39,970 bases of DNA from Sphingomonas kyeonggiensis (GTDB lineage: Bacteria > Pseudomonadota > Alphaproteobacteria > Sphingomonadales > Sphingomonadaceae). Positions 23,869 to 31,244 of the stretch are shown here, one piece after another. The translations under genes were made by a program, and so were the position numbers. Under the pieces are notes generated by a model. It worked only from the letters and a program-made list of their open reading frames with translations. It searched no databases and was not told the DNA's origin. Every line of letters starts with the position of its first letter. Positions within the stretch are counted from its first letter, which is position 1. The stretch is from contig NZ_JACHLN010000006.1 of assembly GCF_014204495.1 (NCBI RefSeq), forward strand, positions 1 through 39,970. The letters run 5' to 3'.

Positions 23869-25266
23869 TCAGAAGCTGGCCCAGCCACCGGACGTGTCCA
23901 CGGCTCGATTGCTGGTCGCCTGGTGGTGGGTTGGACGCGGGCGCGCATATAGTCCGCGAACCGCCGGCGAGGGGACCGCTTCCGCGCGATAGGAATGGCC
24001 GCCCTTCGGCGTTCCGATCTCGAACCTGGCGGCCTGCTCCGCGAGGAGGATGACTTCTCCGCTCAGATTACGGGCCGCGGCCGAGGTCTGCTCGACCATT
24101 GCGGCATTCTGCTGCGTCGCGTGGTCCATCTCGCTAATAGCGACATTGATCTGGGTGATGGCAGTCGACTGCGCCTGATTATCGGTAGCCATTCTGCCGA
24201 GCAGGTCGTGTACCTCCTCGACATTCTGCGAGATATCGACCAGCGCGGTGTCGACCTTTTGCACCATGTCGACTGCGGCGAGGATGTCGGTCTGAGTCGC
24301 GGTGAGCTGCTCGCGCGCGCGGCCCGCTTCTTCTTCCGCGCGCATGGCAAGCGCCGAGACCAGATCGGCGACGACGGCGAAGCCACGGCCTGCCTCACCG
24401 GCACGGCCCGCCTCGACAGCGGCATTCATGGCGAGCACGCGGGTCTGGAACGCAATCTTGTCGAGACCCTCAATCACGCTATCGATGCCCTCGGCGCTCT
24501 CACTTACCCGGTTCATCGCCTGAACTGCTTCGTCCGCCGTGCCTCGACCGGTCGACACCGTCGCGATCGCCTCGTCGGCACGCACCAGCGTCCGGGCGGC
24601 CGCACTGGCGCTTTCCTTGAGGCGTTCGTCCATCTGGGTCACGGATGCCGAGGTTTCCTGCAGGCTGGCGGCATTTGCCTCGGTCCGCCGTGCCAGGTCT
24701 TCCGAGGCCTGCGCGATCTCGCCGGAGCCGGTCCGGATCGTCTGTGCATTCTCGAGCACAGTTCCGATCAGGGAGCGCATGCTCTCGAGCGCGGAGTTGA
24801 AGTTGGTCTTGAGGCTGGCATAGGCATCAGGGAAGTCCGCAGCGATCTCGCCCGTCAGGTTGCCGGTGCTGAGCTGTGCCAGGCTCTCCCCGACGATTTC
24901 AACGATCTGCGCCTGCGCCTCGGAGTCGCGCATCTGCTTCGCGGCGGCGTCGCGAAAGGTGAACATGGCGCGGGTCATCCGCCCGACACAGTCTTCATGG
25001 TTCGTGTAGGCGATGGGACTGGCCAAGTCGCCCGCGGCGAGCCCTTCCATGCGGATCACCGTGTTCACATAGGGATCGCAGATCGCCTTGCGATAGCTCG
25101 CTGACATCACCGCAGCGGCCAGGACGGCGCAGGCGCTGAACCCGGCCATGACAAAGTCGCCCAGCGCCAGCGCTATCAACCCGAGGAGCGCCATGAGTGC
25201 CACGAGCGAGCCGAATGCCACCAGCGTCTTCTGTCTGATCGGGGCCTTTTCACGAAACCAGAGCAT
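23869..25266 (-). CDS. Methyl-accepting chemotaxis protein without periplasmic domain
   Basis: 465 residues. Two close hydrophobic segments at about 12-52 cross the membrane with almost no loop between them, so there is no periplasmic sensor. A HAMP-like region (about 70-180) with a duplicated helical pattern follows, then the signalling helices with the hairpin tip (DKIAFQTRVLAMNAAVEAGR, then AGEAGRGFAVVA). The tip departs from the consensus (Arg where Asn is usual, AVEAGRAGEAGRGF). It should sense a cytoplasmic or membrane state and feed a CheA/CheW system, whose genes are not in the window. The start at 25266 has GAGAGG upstream; the alternative ATG five codons earlier would bury that site. 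Confidence 0.9.
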   Translation of the reverse strand: MLWFREKAPIRQKTLVAFGSLVALMALLGLIALALGDFVMAGFSACAVLAAAVMSASYRKAICDPYVNTVIRMEGLAAGDLASPIAYTNHEDCVGRMTRAMFTFRDAAAKQMRDSEAQAQIVEIVGESLAQLSTGNLTGEIAADFPDAYASLKTNFNSALESMRSLIGTVLENAQTIRTGSGEIAQASEDLARRTEANAASLQETSASVTQMDERLKESASAAARTLVRADEAIATVSTGRGTADEAVQAMNRVSESAEGIDSVIEGLDKIAFQTRVLAMNAAVEAGRAGEAGRGFAVVADLVSALAMRAEEEAGRAREQLTATQTDILAAVDMVQKVDTALVDISQNVEEVHDLLGRMATDNQAQSTAITQINVAISEMDHATQQNAAMVEQTSAAARNLSGEVILLAEQAARFEIGTPKGGHSYRAEAVPSPAVRGLYARPRPTHHQATSNRAVDTSGGWASF

Positions 25267-25375
25267 TGAGGTGCCTCTCACTATTGTTTCCGTTTGCGCT
25301 GCTCCCCCTTCCGCGTGCGACGCACCGCAGCTCTGTCAATTTATAGGGGGGTATCGATATTGTTTCTGTATTGTG

Positions 25376-25831
25376 TCAAAAAATCTCGTTGGCGTCCTGG
25401 TGCCATCCCACGCGACGCGGTGCAGGGGGCGACGCCAGGCTCTGGGCGTCGCTCGAAACAAAACGCGTGAGTTTCCGATTCAAGGTCTCGGTGGTGAACG
25501 GCTTGAGAAGATAGTCAGTCGCCCCCGCACTCTTGGCGTTGATGACTTCGCCGAAGTCGCGCTCAGCGGTGATCATCAGGAAAGGGATGCTGGACAGCGC
25601 AGGATCAAGGCGAACGGCAAGGAGCAACTCGAAGCCACTGACTGGCTCCATCCACCAATCGGAGATGACGAGATTATAGCGGCGGCGGCGCAGCATCTCG
25701 AGCGCCTCATTGCCGTCACCTGCCTGATCGACCTGTGCGATGCCAAATTCGTGGATCATACTCACAACGATACGGCGTATCATTCGTGAGTCGTCTACGA
25801 CCAGCAAGCGAGCTTCGTGTGTATCGATCAT
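25376..25831 (-). CDS. CheY-like single-domain response regulator
   Basis: 151 residues. One receiver domain with the acidic pair Asp13/Asp14 (VVDDSRMIRR), phosphoacceptor Asp58 (LVISDWWMEP), Thr88 (LMITAE) and Lys110 (YLLKPF), plus a 25-residue tail without an output domain. The start at 25831 follows AAGGAGG at ideal spacing. It lies 109 bp upstream of the MCP gene in the same direction, so it is probably the receiver of, or a phosphate sink for, that receptor's pathway. Confidence 0.92.
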   Translation of the reverse strand: MIDTHEARLLVVDDSRMIRRIVVSMIHEFGIAQVDQAGDGNEALEMLRRRRYNLVISDWWMEPVSGFELLLAVRLDPALSSIPFLMITAERDFGEVINAKSAGATDYLLKPFTTETLNRKLTRFVSSDAQSLASPPAPRRVGWHQDANEIF

Positions 25832-26219
25832 CCAAGCCTCCTTGCCCTGATCCAATCATGGCAAGGGGGAGACTAGTAGCCAGATATAGTGCGGATCGCA
25901 TTTATCCGGAGGGGGAAATCAACTAGTGATGAAGAGTCATACTTGACCAGAATGACATTTTGGCGTTGCTGCCTTATCGAAGGGGAAAGCCCTAACAACC
26001 GCTTCGTAAATCTTGAGGCCATTTTAAAACAGTCTCTTGGCGGTGGTAGCTAGTTGAGCCCGGATACAGTTATCCAGCGGCGGAGGGTGCGGCGAGATCG
26101 ATTGCCACCTGCCGGGGTAATTGCCTCGACGAGCGATTTGCGCTTGAGGATGTCGCGTGCGGACGGGCGAAGGCTGTGAGCACTAATTGCGTTCATGCCC
26201 AGCAAAAAAGAACTTGACG
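25832..26219. other. Divergent intergenic region
   Basis: About 390 bp between the response regulator and the PadR gene. It is less GC-rich around 25930-26040. It contains one possible 48-residue minus-strand frame (26050-26196) listed separately, and ends at the PadR palindrome. Confidence 0.5.
26050..26196 (-). CDS. Possible 48-residue basic protein
   Basis: An ATG-initiated frame (MNAISAHSLRPSARDILKRK to RRTLRRWITVSGLN), strongly basic and divergent from PadR. There is no good ribosome-binding site and no domain. It is listed because it sits beside the PadR operator and is too short for ordinary gene finding. Confidence 0.2.
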   Translation of the reverse strand: MNAISAHSLRPSARDILKRKSLVEAITPAGGNRSRRTLRRWITVSGLN

Positions 26220-26243
26220 ATAAATCTACCTAGGTAGATTTAT
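26220..26243. promoter_or_regulatory. Perfect 24-bp palindrome, PadR operator
   Basis: ATAAATCTACCT followed directly by its exact reverse complement, ending 5 bp before the PadR ATG. A perfect 24-bp palindrome in this position is the expected binding site of the homodimeric PadR repressor, which would control its own operon. It probably overlaps the promoter or transcript start, since little room remains for a leader. Confidence 0.8.
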
Positions 26244-26248
26244 GTGCA

Positions 26249-26560
26249 ATGCCTCGAACGCGCGCACTTTCGCATCACGCCAGGATGATCCTTGCAGTCC
26301 TTCTTCAAGCCGGGGAGGGGTGGTCGCACGGCTATGAACTCGCTCGCCTCGCCGGGGTCAAATCGGGCACGCTGTACCCACTACTCATCCGTCTTGAAGG
26401 GCAAGGTTATCTCGAGGCCGAGTGGCAGCACCCGCAGGAAGGTGGGCGGCCGCCACGCCATGCCTATCGCCTCACTCTCAGCGGCGTGCAACTCGCTCGC
26501 GCCAATCCTCCGGCTCAGCCGGCGGCTGCCGCGCTCCCGCGCCAGGAGGCGACGATATGA
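26249..26560 (+). CDS. PadR-family transcriptional regulator
   Basis: 103 residues, a single winged-helix PadR domain: SHHARMILAVLLQAGEGWSH, GYELARLAGVKSGTLYPLLI (recognition helix), LEGQGYLEAEWQ, and the beta-wing with GGRPPRHAYRLTLSG. The C-terminal dimer helix is short, as in small PadR proteins. It is the first gene of a three-gene operon: its stop overlaps the next start as ATGA. The palindrome at 26220-26243 is almost certainly its operator. PadR proteins of this kind usually repress a membrane-protein gene next to them. Confidence 0.92.
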   Translation: MPRTRALSHHARMILAVLLQAGEGWSHGYELARLAGVKSGTLYPLLIRLEGQGYLEAEWQHPQEGGRPPRHAYRLTLSGVQLARANPPAQPAAAALPRQEATI

Positions 26561-27723
26561 GCGCCGGCATTCGGCGGCGTTTTGCTGACCTCTCCTGTCG
26601 GGCATTACAGTCCGTGCTTCCGCTGCCCTTGCAGCCATGGGGGCGGGCCATCCGTTGCGAAACCGCAGGGATTGCCAATGACACCAAGGCGCTGCTGTTC
26701 GCTCTCGACAGCGTGCGCGGATTGCTGCCGCGCGCCTTAGCGATCCATCTTTCCAAATTGTTCGTCGCACCTGCCTGTGGAGGGCTCCTGAGCATGCGTT
26801 TCTACACCGGCGCGATGCGCCGTCCCCGCGCCGTCGGGATCGCCTGTGCGATCGGCGCGGTGGTCCTGGGGCTCGCCTACATGGCGATTGCCGGAGCACC
26901 GCTACGCTACCTCGCCATCAACAGTGGCGCACTGATCGTCGGTCTGGCCTTGTTGTTGCTCTGCGGCCGCGCACGTGACGCGAACGTTAAGGACATCAAC
27001 TGGCCCGGCCAGATCTTGGGGATGTCGGTCGTGCTGCTGGTGACAACATTGCTCGGCCAGAGCGCCGAAGGCGCAACCCGCTGGCTTCTACTGGGCGGCT
27101 TGGCGGTTCAGCCAAGCCTGGTACTCCTGCCGGTGATGATCGTGACGTTTGCCAGGTCCCGCAATCTGCTCGGCACCGTCGGCATCCTGGTCGCCGCTGG
27201 AGTGCTGGCCTGGCAGCCGGATCGGGCAATGGCAGGAATGCTGGCGGCGGGGCTGACGGCCCTTGCGCTGGTTCGCCCGGACAGGTTTGTCGTAGGCGCG
27301 TTGTCTTTAAGCGTCGCAGGCTTCGGCGCGACGTTGACGCGCCCGGATTCGCTGCCCGCATCTCCCTACGTCGATCAAATCCTGTATTCAGCCTTCGACG
27401 TGCATATCCTGGCCGGCGTGGCGGTGCTGGCCGGCGCGCTTCTGCTGCTCGTCCCGGCAATTCTCGGATGGCGCTATGATGCAGCACGTACCGAGATCTA
27501 TCTGGTTTTCGGCGTAACCTGGCTCGCGGCGATCGCGGCGGCTGCCCTCGGCAACTACCCCACCCCGATGGTGGGCTATGGCGGCAGCGCGATCATAGGC
27601 TACGCGCTTAGTCTCGTTGCTCTGCCCAAGCGGACGACAGCGCACTCGCAGGCACCGGGGCAATCATCAAGCCCTGCCGATGCGCATCCGCAGGACCGCC
27701 ACCTTCGCCTCGAACTGGCATGA
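26557..27723 (+). CDS. SEDS (FtsW/RodA)-like membrane protein with PadR-associated N-terminus
   Basis: 388 residues. The start at 26557 is fixed by AGGAGG 6 bp upstream and the ATGA overlap with PadR. Residues 1-80 are a soluble helical segment (LPLPLQPWGRAIRCETAGIA) of the type found in PadR-linked membrane proteins. About nine membrane segments follow from 93. The membrane part shows FtsW/RodA features: GATRWLLLGGLAVQPSLVLL (172-191) and GNYPTPMVGYGGSAIIGYAL (332-351), matching the ARRWIxLGGxxxQPS and LPFVSYGGSS blocks of SEDS glycosyltransferases. The loop where the SEDS catalytic aspartate belongs reads LPASPYVDQILYSAFDVH, so activity is uncertain. Probably a SEDS-derived envelope protein, expressed only when PadR is relieved. 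Confidence 0.78.
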   Translation: MSAGIRRRFADLSCRALQSVLPLPLQPWGRAIRCETAGIANDTKALLFALDSVRGLLPRALAIHLSKLFVAPACGGLLSMRFYTGAMRRPRAVGIACAIGAVVLGLAYMAIAGAPLRYLAINSGALIVGLALLLLCGRARDANVKDINWPGQILGMSVVLLVTTLLGQSAEGATRWLLLGGLAVQPSLVLLPVMIVTFARSRNLLGTVGILVAAGVLAWQPDRAMAGMLAAGLTALALVRPDRFVVGALSLSVAGFGATLTRPDSLPASPYVDQILYSAFDVHILAGVAVLAGALLLLVPAILGWRYDAARTEIYLVFGVTWLAAIAAAALGNYPTPMVGYGGSAIIGYALSLVALPKRTTAHSQAPGQSSSPADAHPQDRHLRLELA

Positions 27724-28661
27724 CCGGCATGGGAAACTCCCTCGCGAGCGGCGCGCGACGCAACCCTCTGCGGGCCTTGCTCAAAAGTCCGCACCGCTAT
27801 TGGCTGCTGGCGATACTCCTCATCAGCGCCACCCACTATGCCTGGGGTGCGATTACTCCGCCATGGGGAGATCAAAAAGTCAGTTTTGTGCCTGCGGACA
27901 AGGTGTGTGGCGCCGACGGTGCATTGCGTTACTGCGTTTATCGCGACCAGCGCGGCACCAATGGCGACATTGTCTACCATCTTCATGGCCGTAATCTCGA
28001 CGAGCAGATCTGGAACGACGACACCTATTTTACGGCCTTGGTGCAGCAGCAATGGCAGCAGGGCAAAGCGCTGCCTCCAACTGTTGTCACGCTCTCCTAC
28101 GGCAAGACCTGGCTGCTGACGCCGCGAGGCGAAAAGCCCGATAGTGGGTTGCTCGACGACATGATGGCGCGCCTGCCGGCGATCGAGGCGAAGATTGGAG
28201 TCCCTCACCGCCGCCTGCTGATGGGCGAGTCGATGGGTGGGCTCAACGTTCTGGTGGCGGGACTTTCCTACCCTTCCAAATTTTCCAAGATCGCCTCCCT
28301 GTGTCCCGGCGTCTACGCATTCTCACCCTTCGGACCGCGGTCCGACATTCAGGCCGCTATGGTGCGCACCGGCGCCGATCCCAAGATCGCGATGGGGGCC
28401 TGGCTGATGGCGAACCAATATCTTGCGAATGATGGCGAGTGGCAGCGTGTTTCGCCGCTAAGCCTGATCGAACGGGCGGGACCACGTTACCCGGCGCTCT
28501 ATCTCTCCAACGGTCTTTACGATGCCTACGGCAACTACGAAGGGACCGAGCGGCTGGCCGTGGTGGGGCGTCGGCACGGAGTTAAGATCGAATGGCATCC
28601 GCTCTACGGCGGGCACTGCGCCATCGACACGTCATCGCTGGCGGCCTTCCTCATTTCCTGA
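27720..28661 (+). CDS. Membrane-anchored alpha/beta hydrolase (esterase-like)
   Basis: 313 residues. One N-terminal hydrophobic segment at about 28-44 anchors or exports it. The hydrolase domain has VYHLHGRN (oxyanion strand), nucleophile Ser171 in MGESMGGLN, and a probable His in LYGGHCAID near the C-terminus. It resembles esterase D/feruloyl-esterase-type enzymes. Its start overlaps the stop of the SEDS-like gene as ATGA, completing a fully overlapping PadR - membrane protein - esterase operon. The substrate is unknown; co-expression with a SEDS-like protein suggests an envelope-related ester or lipid. Confidence 0.85.
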   Translation: MTGMGNSLASGARRNPLRALLKSPHRYWLLAILLISATHYAWGAITPPWGDQKVSFVPADKVCGADGALRYCVYRDQRGTNGDIVYHLHGRNLDEQIWNDDTYFTALVQQQWQQGKALPPTVVTLSYGKTWLLTPRGEKPDSGLLDDMMARLPAIEAKIGVPHRRLLMGESMGGLNVLVAGLSYPSKFSKIASLCPGVYAFSPFGPRSDIQAAMVRTGADPKIAMGAWLMANQYLANDGEWQRVSPLSLIERAGPRYPALYLSNGLYDAYGNYEGTERLAVVGRRHGVKIEWHPLYGGHCAIDTSSLAAFLIS

Positions 28662-28842
28662 AACTGCCTTCCGCTTCACGCTTGGCTCCGAGGCTGGTCG
28701 TCTTAAGGTCTGCTTGCCGCGCGCGGTTCTCTCAATGCCGTCATTCCGCTGACGGCCCAAGATTGCGTTCAGCCTCGGAGACCGTGGCGCCCCGCGAACA
28801 CCGAGCATGTTGAGGAGACTGTCCAATCACCAGCCATCATAG

Positions 28843-28992
28843 CTAACTTCGCCGAGCGATCCGGCGCTGGCGCGCGTCATTCCACAGCGTCCAGACACAC
28901 ACGCTGACAAGCAGTGCGATTACTGCGGCCAGAATACAGGTAATGAAAAGGTACAGTTCGATGGGTAATTCCAGCGCCTGGAGTTCTTGCAC
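28843..28992 (-). CDS. Possible single-pass membrane microprotein
   Basis: A GTG-started frame of 49 residues: a short polar N-terminus (MQELQALELPIELY), one strong transmembrane helix (LFITCILAAVIALLVSVCV, then W), and a basic end (RQRRIARRS). The helix followed by positive charges follows the positive-inside rule, which is hard to obtain by chance. There is no clear ribosome-binding site, and a TTG a few codons upstream is another possible start. It lies alone in the spacer between the esterase and the glycine-zipper gene. Confidence 0.4.
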   Translation of the reverse strand: MQELQALELPIELYLFITCILAAVIALLVSVCVWTLWNDARQRRIARRS

Positions 28993-29089
28993 TCGGTCTG
29001 GCAAGGGCGATTCAGATCACCCGATACCGGCACCGGCCTCTCGAAGAAGGTGGCGGTTTCCCGCCACCCTCCCTATGAGATGCCTAGCG

Positions 29090-29647
29090 TTATCGGCAGC
29101 GAACGCCGCCCCGCTCGATCGCTCGACCTGCAAACGCACCGCCGGCAGCGCCGACCAGTGTTCCCAGGACCTGACTGTCGCCGCGCACGAGGGTGTTGCC
29201 GAGCAGTCCGCCGGCGGCGGCGCCGATGATCAGCCCCGTCGTGCCATCCGAGCGACGGCAATAATAGCGCCCGTTCTGGCCGCGATAGATGCGGTCGTTC
29301 GCGGCAAGCGTCCGGGTACGATAATAGTTGCCGCTGCGATAGTAGCGCCCAGCGTCATAGCGGTTCATTCCGGGTTCGCGGCGATCCCAGTCATAATTGG
29401 CGTATCTGCGCCAGCCGCGATTGGCCTGTCGCGCGTTGCGATTGGCTTCCGCGAGGTTGCGCGCATACGCACGCTGGGCCTTGCGACCCTCGCGTGAATT
29501 GTCGGCATCGCGGTCTCCATGATATTCCTGATCGGCCGCGCGGAGGTCCCCACGCTGTTCGTTTCGAGGTTGATTGGGCTGTGCCAGCGCGGGCCAGGAG
29601 GGAGCCGCGACGACCAATATGGCGACCGCAAGATATATGTTCTTCAT
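29090..29647 (-). CDS. Exported glycine-zipper (17-kDa antigen-like) protein
   Basis: 185 residues with a signal peptide (about 1-22, ending PALAQ), a long polar, arginine/asparagine/tyrosine-rich middle (NLAEANRNARQANRGWRRYA and tyrosine-containing repeats), and a C-terminal glycine-zipper 2TM domain (GLIIGAAAGGLLGNTLV, VLGTLVGAAGGAFAGRAIE). Such domains insert into or associate with the outer membrane. The ATG is preceded by AGGAACAGAG. Upstream lies an AT-rich stretch (29700-29780), the most AT-rich in the window. Function unknown; an envelope stress or structural role is usual for this class. Confidence 0.85.
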   Translation of the reverse strand: MKNIYLAVAILVVAAPSWPALAQPNQPRNEQRGDLRAADQEYHGDRDADNSREGRKAQRAYARNLAEANRNARQANRGWRRYANYDWDRREPGMNRYDAGRYYRSGNYYRTRTLAANDRIYRGQNGRYYCRRSDGTTGLIIGAAAGGLLGNTLVRGDSQVLGTLVGAAGGAFAGRAIERGGVRCR

Positions 29648-29894
29648 GATCTCTGTTCCTAACTGCGGATATTGTCAGGTACAGAACGGCTCGCCCTGCG
29701 CAAAAGTCCAAAATAAAATCAAATATAATTTGTAGATTTTGTTTTATGATCGCCAATAATTATTATTGGCATTATTCGAGAATGTTAGGGCACATCCTTC
29801 AGTGCTCGCCGAATGCACGCTTCGCGTCACCGGGGCCGAATCGCCTTTTGACCAATAATTCCGCCGTAGTTCCCACTGGAGGTGGTGGCCATGC

Positions 29895-30956
29895 TTAGAC
29901 GGCAGCGACGGGCTCTGTGCCTCCAGGACTGCCCTCGCCATGCTCCAACAATACCGCCGTTCCGGGTGTCGCGTCGAAGATCGTGATATGCGCCTCGAGT
30001 TGTTTGGCGAGTGCCTGGACGATGTTGGTGCCCAAGCCCGCCTTAGACGCCCCGGACGGCTGCTTCGGCATGCCGACGCCATCGTCCACCACCGACAGGC
30101 TCCAGACGGGCCCCTGGCTACCATAGTTCACCATGATCTTGCCCCGCCGCCCTTCGGGGAAGGCATGCTTCAACGCATTGATGACGAGTTCGGTGACAAT
30201 CAGACCGACGCTGACCGACACTTCGGCATTCACGCTGCTCTCGTCGCTGGTGACGTCGAGGCTGATCTGACCGGGATCGTGGATCATCGATGCGCCAATG
30301 CTTTCACACAGCTGGGTCAAGTATGGCCCGAGCCTGACGCGGTCGATCGAGGACACGGCGAGCTGCCTCTGGATGGCGGCCACCGACATCACGCGGTGAT
30401 GGGCCTCGTGCAGATGGGTGCGCGCCTCCTCGGACTGCACCCGCTTAGCGCGCTGCATCAACACGCTGGCTATGATCTGAAGGCTGTTGGCGACGCGATG
30501 CTGGAGCTCCTGAAGGAGCATTCCTTTGTCGCGGATCAGATCCTCGGTCATCTTTTCCGCGATCCGGGCATCGGTTACGTCGGCAATGGCGAGCAAAAGC
30601 CTGACCGGTTCGCCCCTGCCATAATTGAGCTTATGGGCATTCAGAACCAGGCAGCGCGACGCGCGTCCCTCGCGCTTCAGGTCGAACTCATAGTTCTTAA
30701 CTTCGGCCAAGCCCGACGCAGTCGCCTTCAGCAGGGATTGGAGCTGTGCGACAGCCCATTCGCCGGAGCCCAGCTTGGCGAACTCACGGCCTGCGATGGT
30801 GTCGGCATCGATGCCGAAGGCATCGCAGAAGGCTTCGCTGGCCTCGACCACAACGCGATTCTCGTCGAGGAGCAACACCGGCGCATGCGACGATGCGACT
30901 ACGGCCATGGCAAGATTGAGGCTCAGCTCGGGAGTTTCGGATGCTGTGTCGGGCAT
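29895..30956 (-). CDS. PAS-HisKA_2 sensor histidine kinase
   Basis: 353 residues, soluble. A PAS domain occupies about 15-130 (APVLLLDENRVVVEASEAFC, SRCLVLNAHKL). The dimerisation box is LLQELQHRVANSLQIIASVL with His153 as the probable phosphorylation site, of HisKA_2/HWE type. The ATPase domain follows with INALKHAFPEG, VVDDGVGMP and GLGTNIVQALAKQL. Kinases of this subfamily in alphaproteobacteria often act on the PhyR/EcfG general stress pathway, whose genes are not seen here. The start at 30956 has AAGGA 7 bp upstream; the longer frame to 31052 lacks such a site. No response regulator is adjacent. Confidence 0.9.
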   Translation of the reverse strand: MPDTASETPELSLNLAMAVVASSHAPVLLLDENRVVVEASEAFCDAFGIDADTIAGREFAKLGSGEWAVAQLQSLLKATASGLAEVKNYEFDLKREGRASRCLVLNAHKLNYGRGEPVRLLLAIADVTDARIAEKMTEDLIRDKGMLLQELQHRVANSLQIIASVLMQRAKRVQSEEARTHLHEAHHRVMSVAAIQRQLAVSSIDRVRLGPYLTQLCESIGASMIHDPGQISLDVTSDESSVNAEVSVSVGLIVTELVINALKHAFPEGRRGKIMVNYGSQGPVWSLSVVDDGVGMPKQPSGASKAGLGTNIVQALAKQLEAHITIFDATPGTAVLLEHGEGSPGGTEPVAAV

Positions 30957-31210
30957 GTGGAGTCCTTTCGGCCCCCAGGTTTCTCCGAAATGAAGTCCTA
31001 TGTTGAGCACACGGCCGCACGCATAAGTGATGGCGGACTCGGCCTTGCTCACATCATAGCACCTGCCCAGGGCAAACCTTGCTATTATTCGGACGGTCGC
31101 CGACAGCGTAGATTATAGCTAGGAAAACGGGCGGGCATCACGGCGGCAAAATTCACATCGTAGGCACCGCAGCGACTATCGCTTTAGGGATCGGTGACAA
31201 TTCAGCCGAA

Positions 31211-31240
31211 CGGGGGCCAGTGGGGCGTTTGCAGCCATTC
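31211..31240 (+). repeat. Dispersed intergenic repeat, copy 4
   Basis: Reads CGGGGGCCAGTGGGGCGTTT then GCAGCCATTC. A second shared block (TCGTAGGCACCGCAGCGAC, 31158-31176) lies upstream, and the same block precedes the copy at 38739. Confidence 0.55.
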
Positions 31241-31244
31241 GCAA

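Noticed and set aside
29700..29780. AT-rich stretch as a replication origin
   Set aside because: Only about 80 bp, no iterons, no DnaA-box cluster and no replication initiator gene nearby; more likely promoter DNA of the flanking genes.
29995..31118. Plus-strand frame antisense to the histidine kinase
   Set aside because: Shadow frame; the minus-strand kinase shows PAS, H-box and ATPase motifs.
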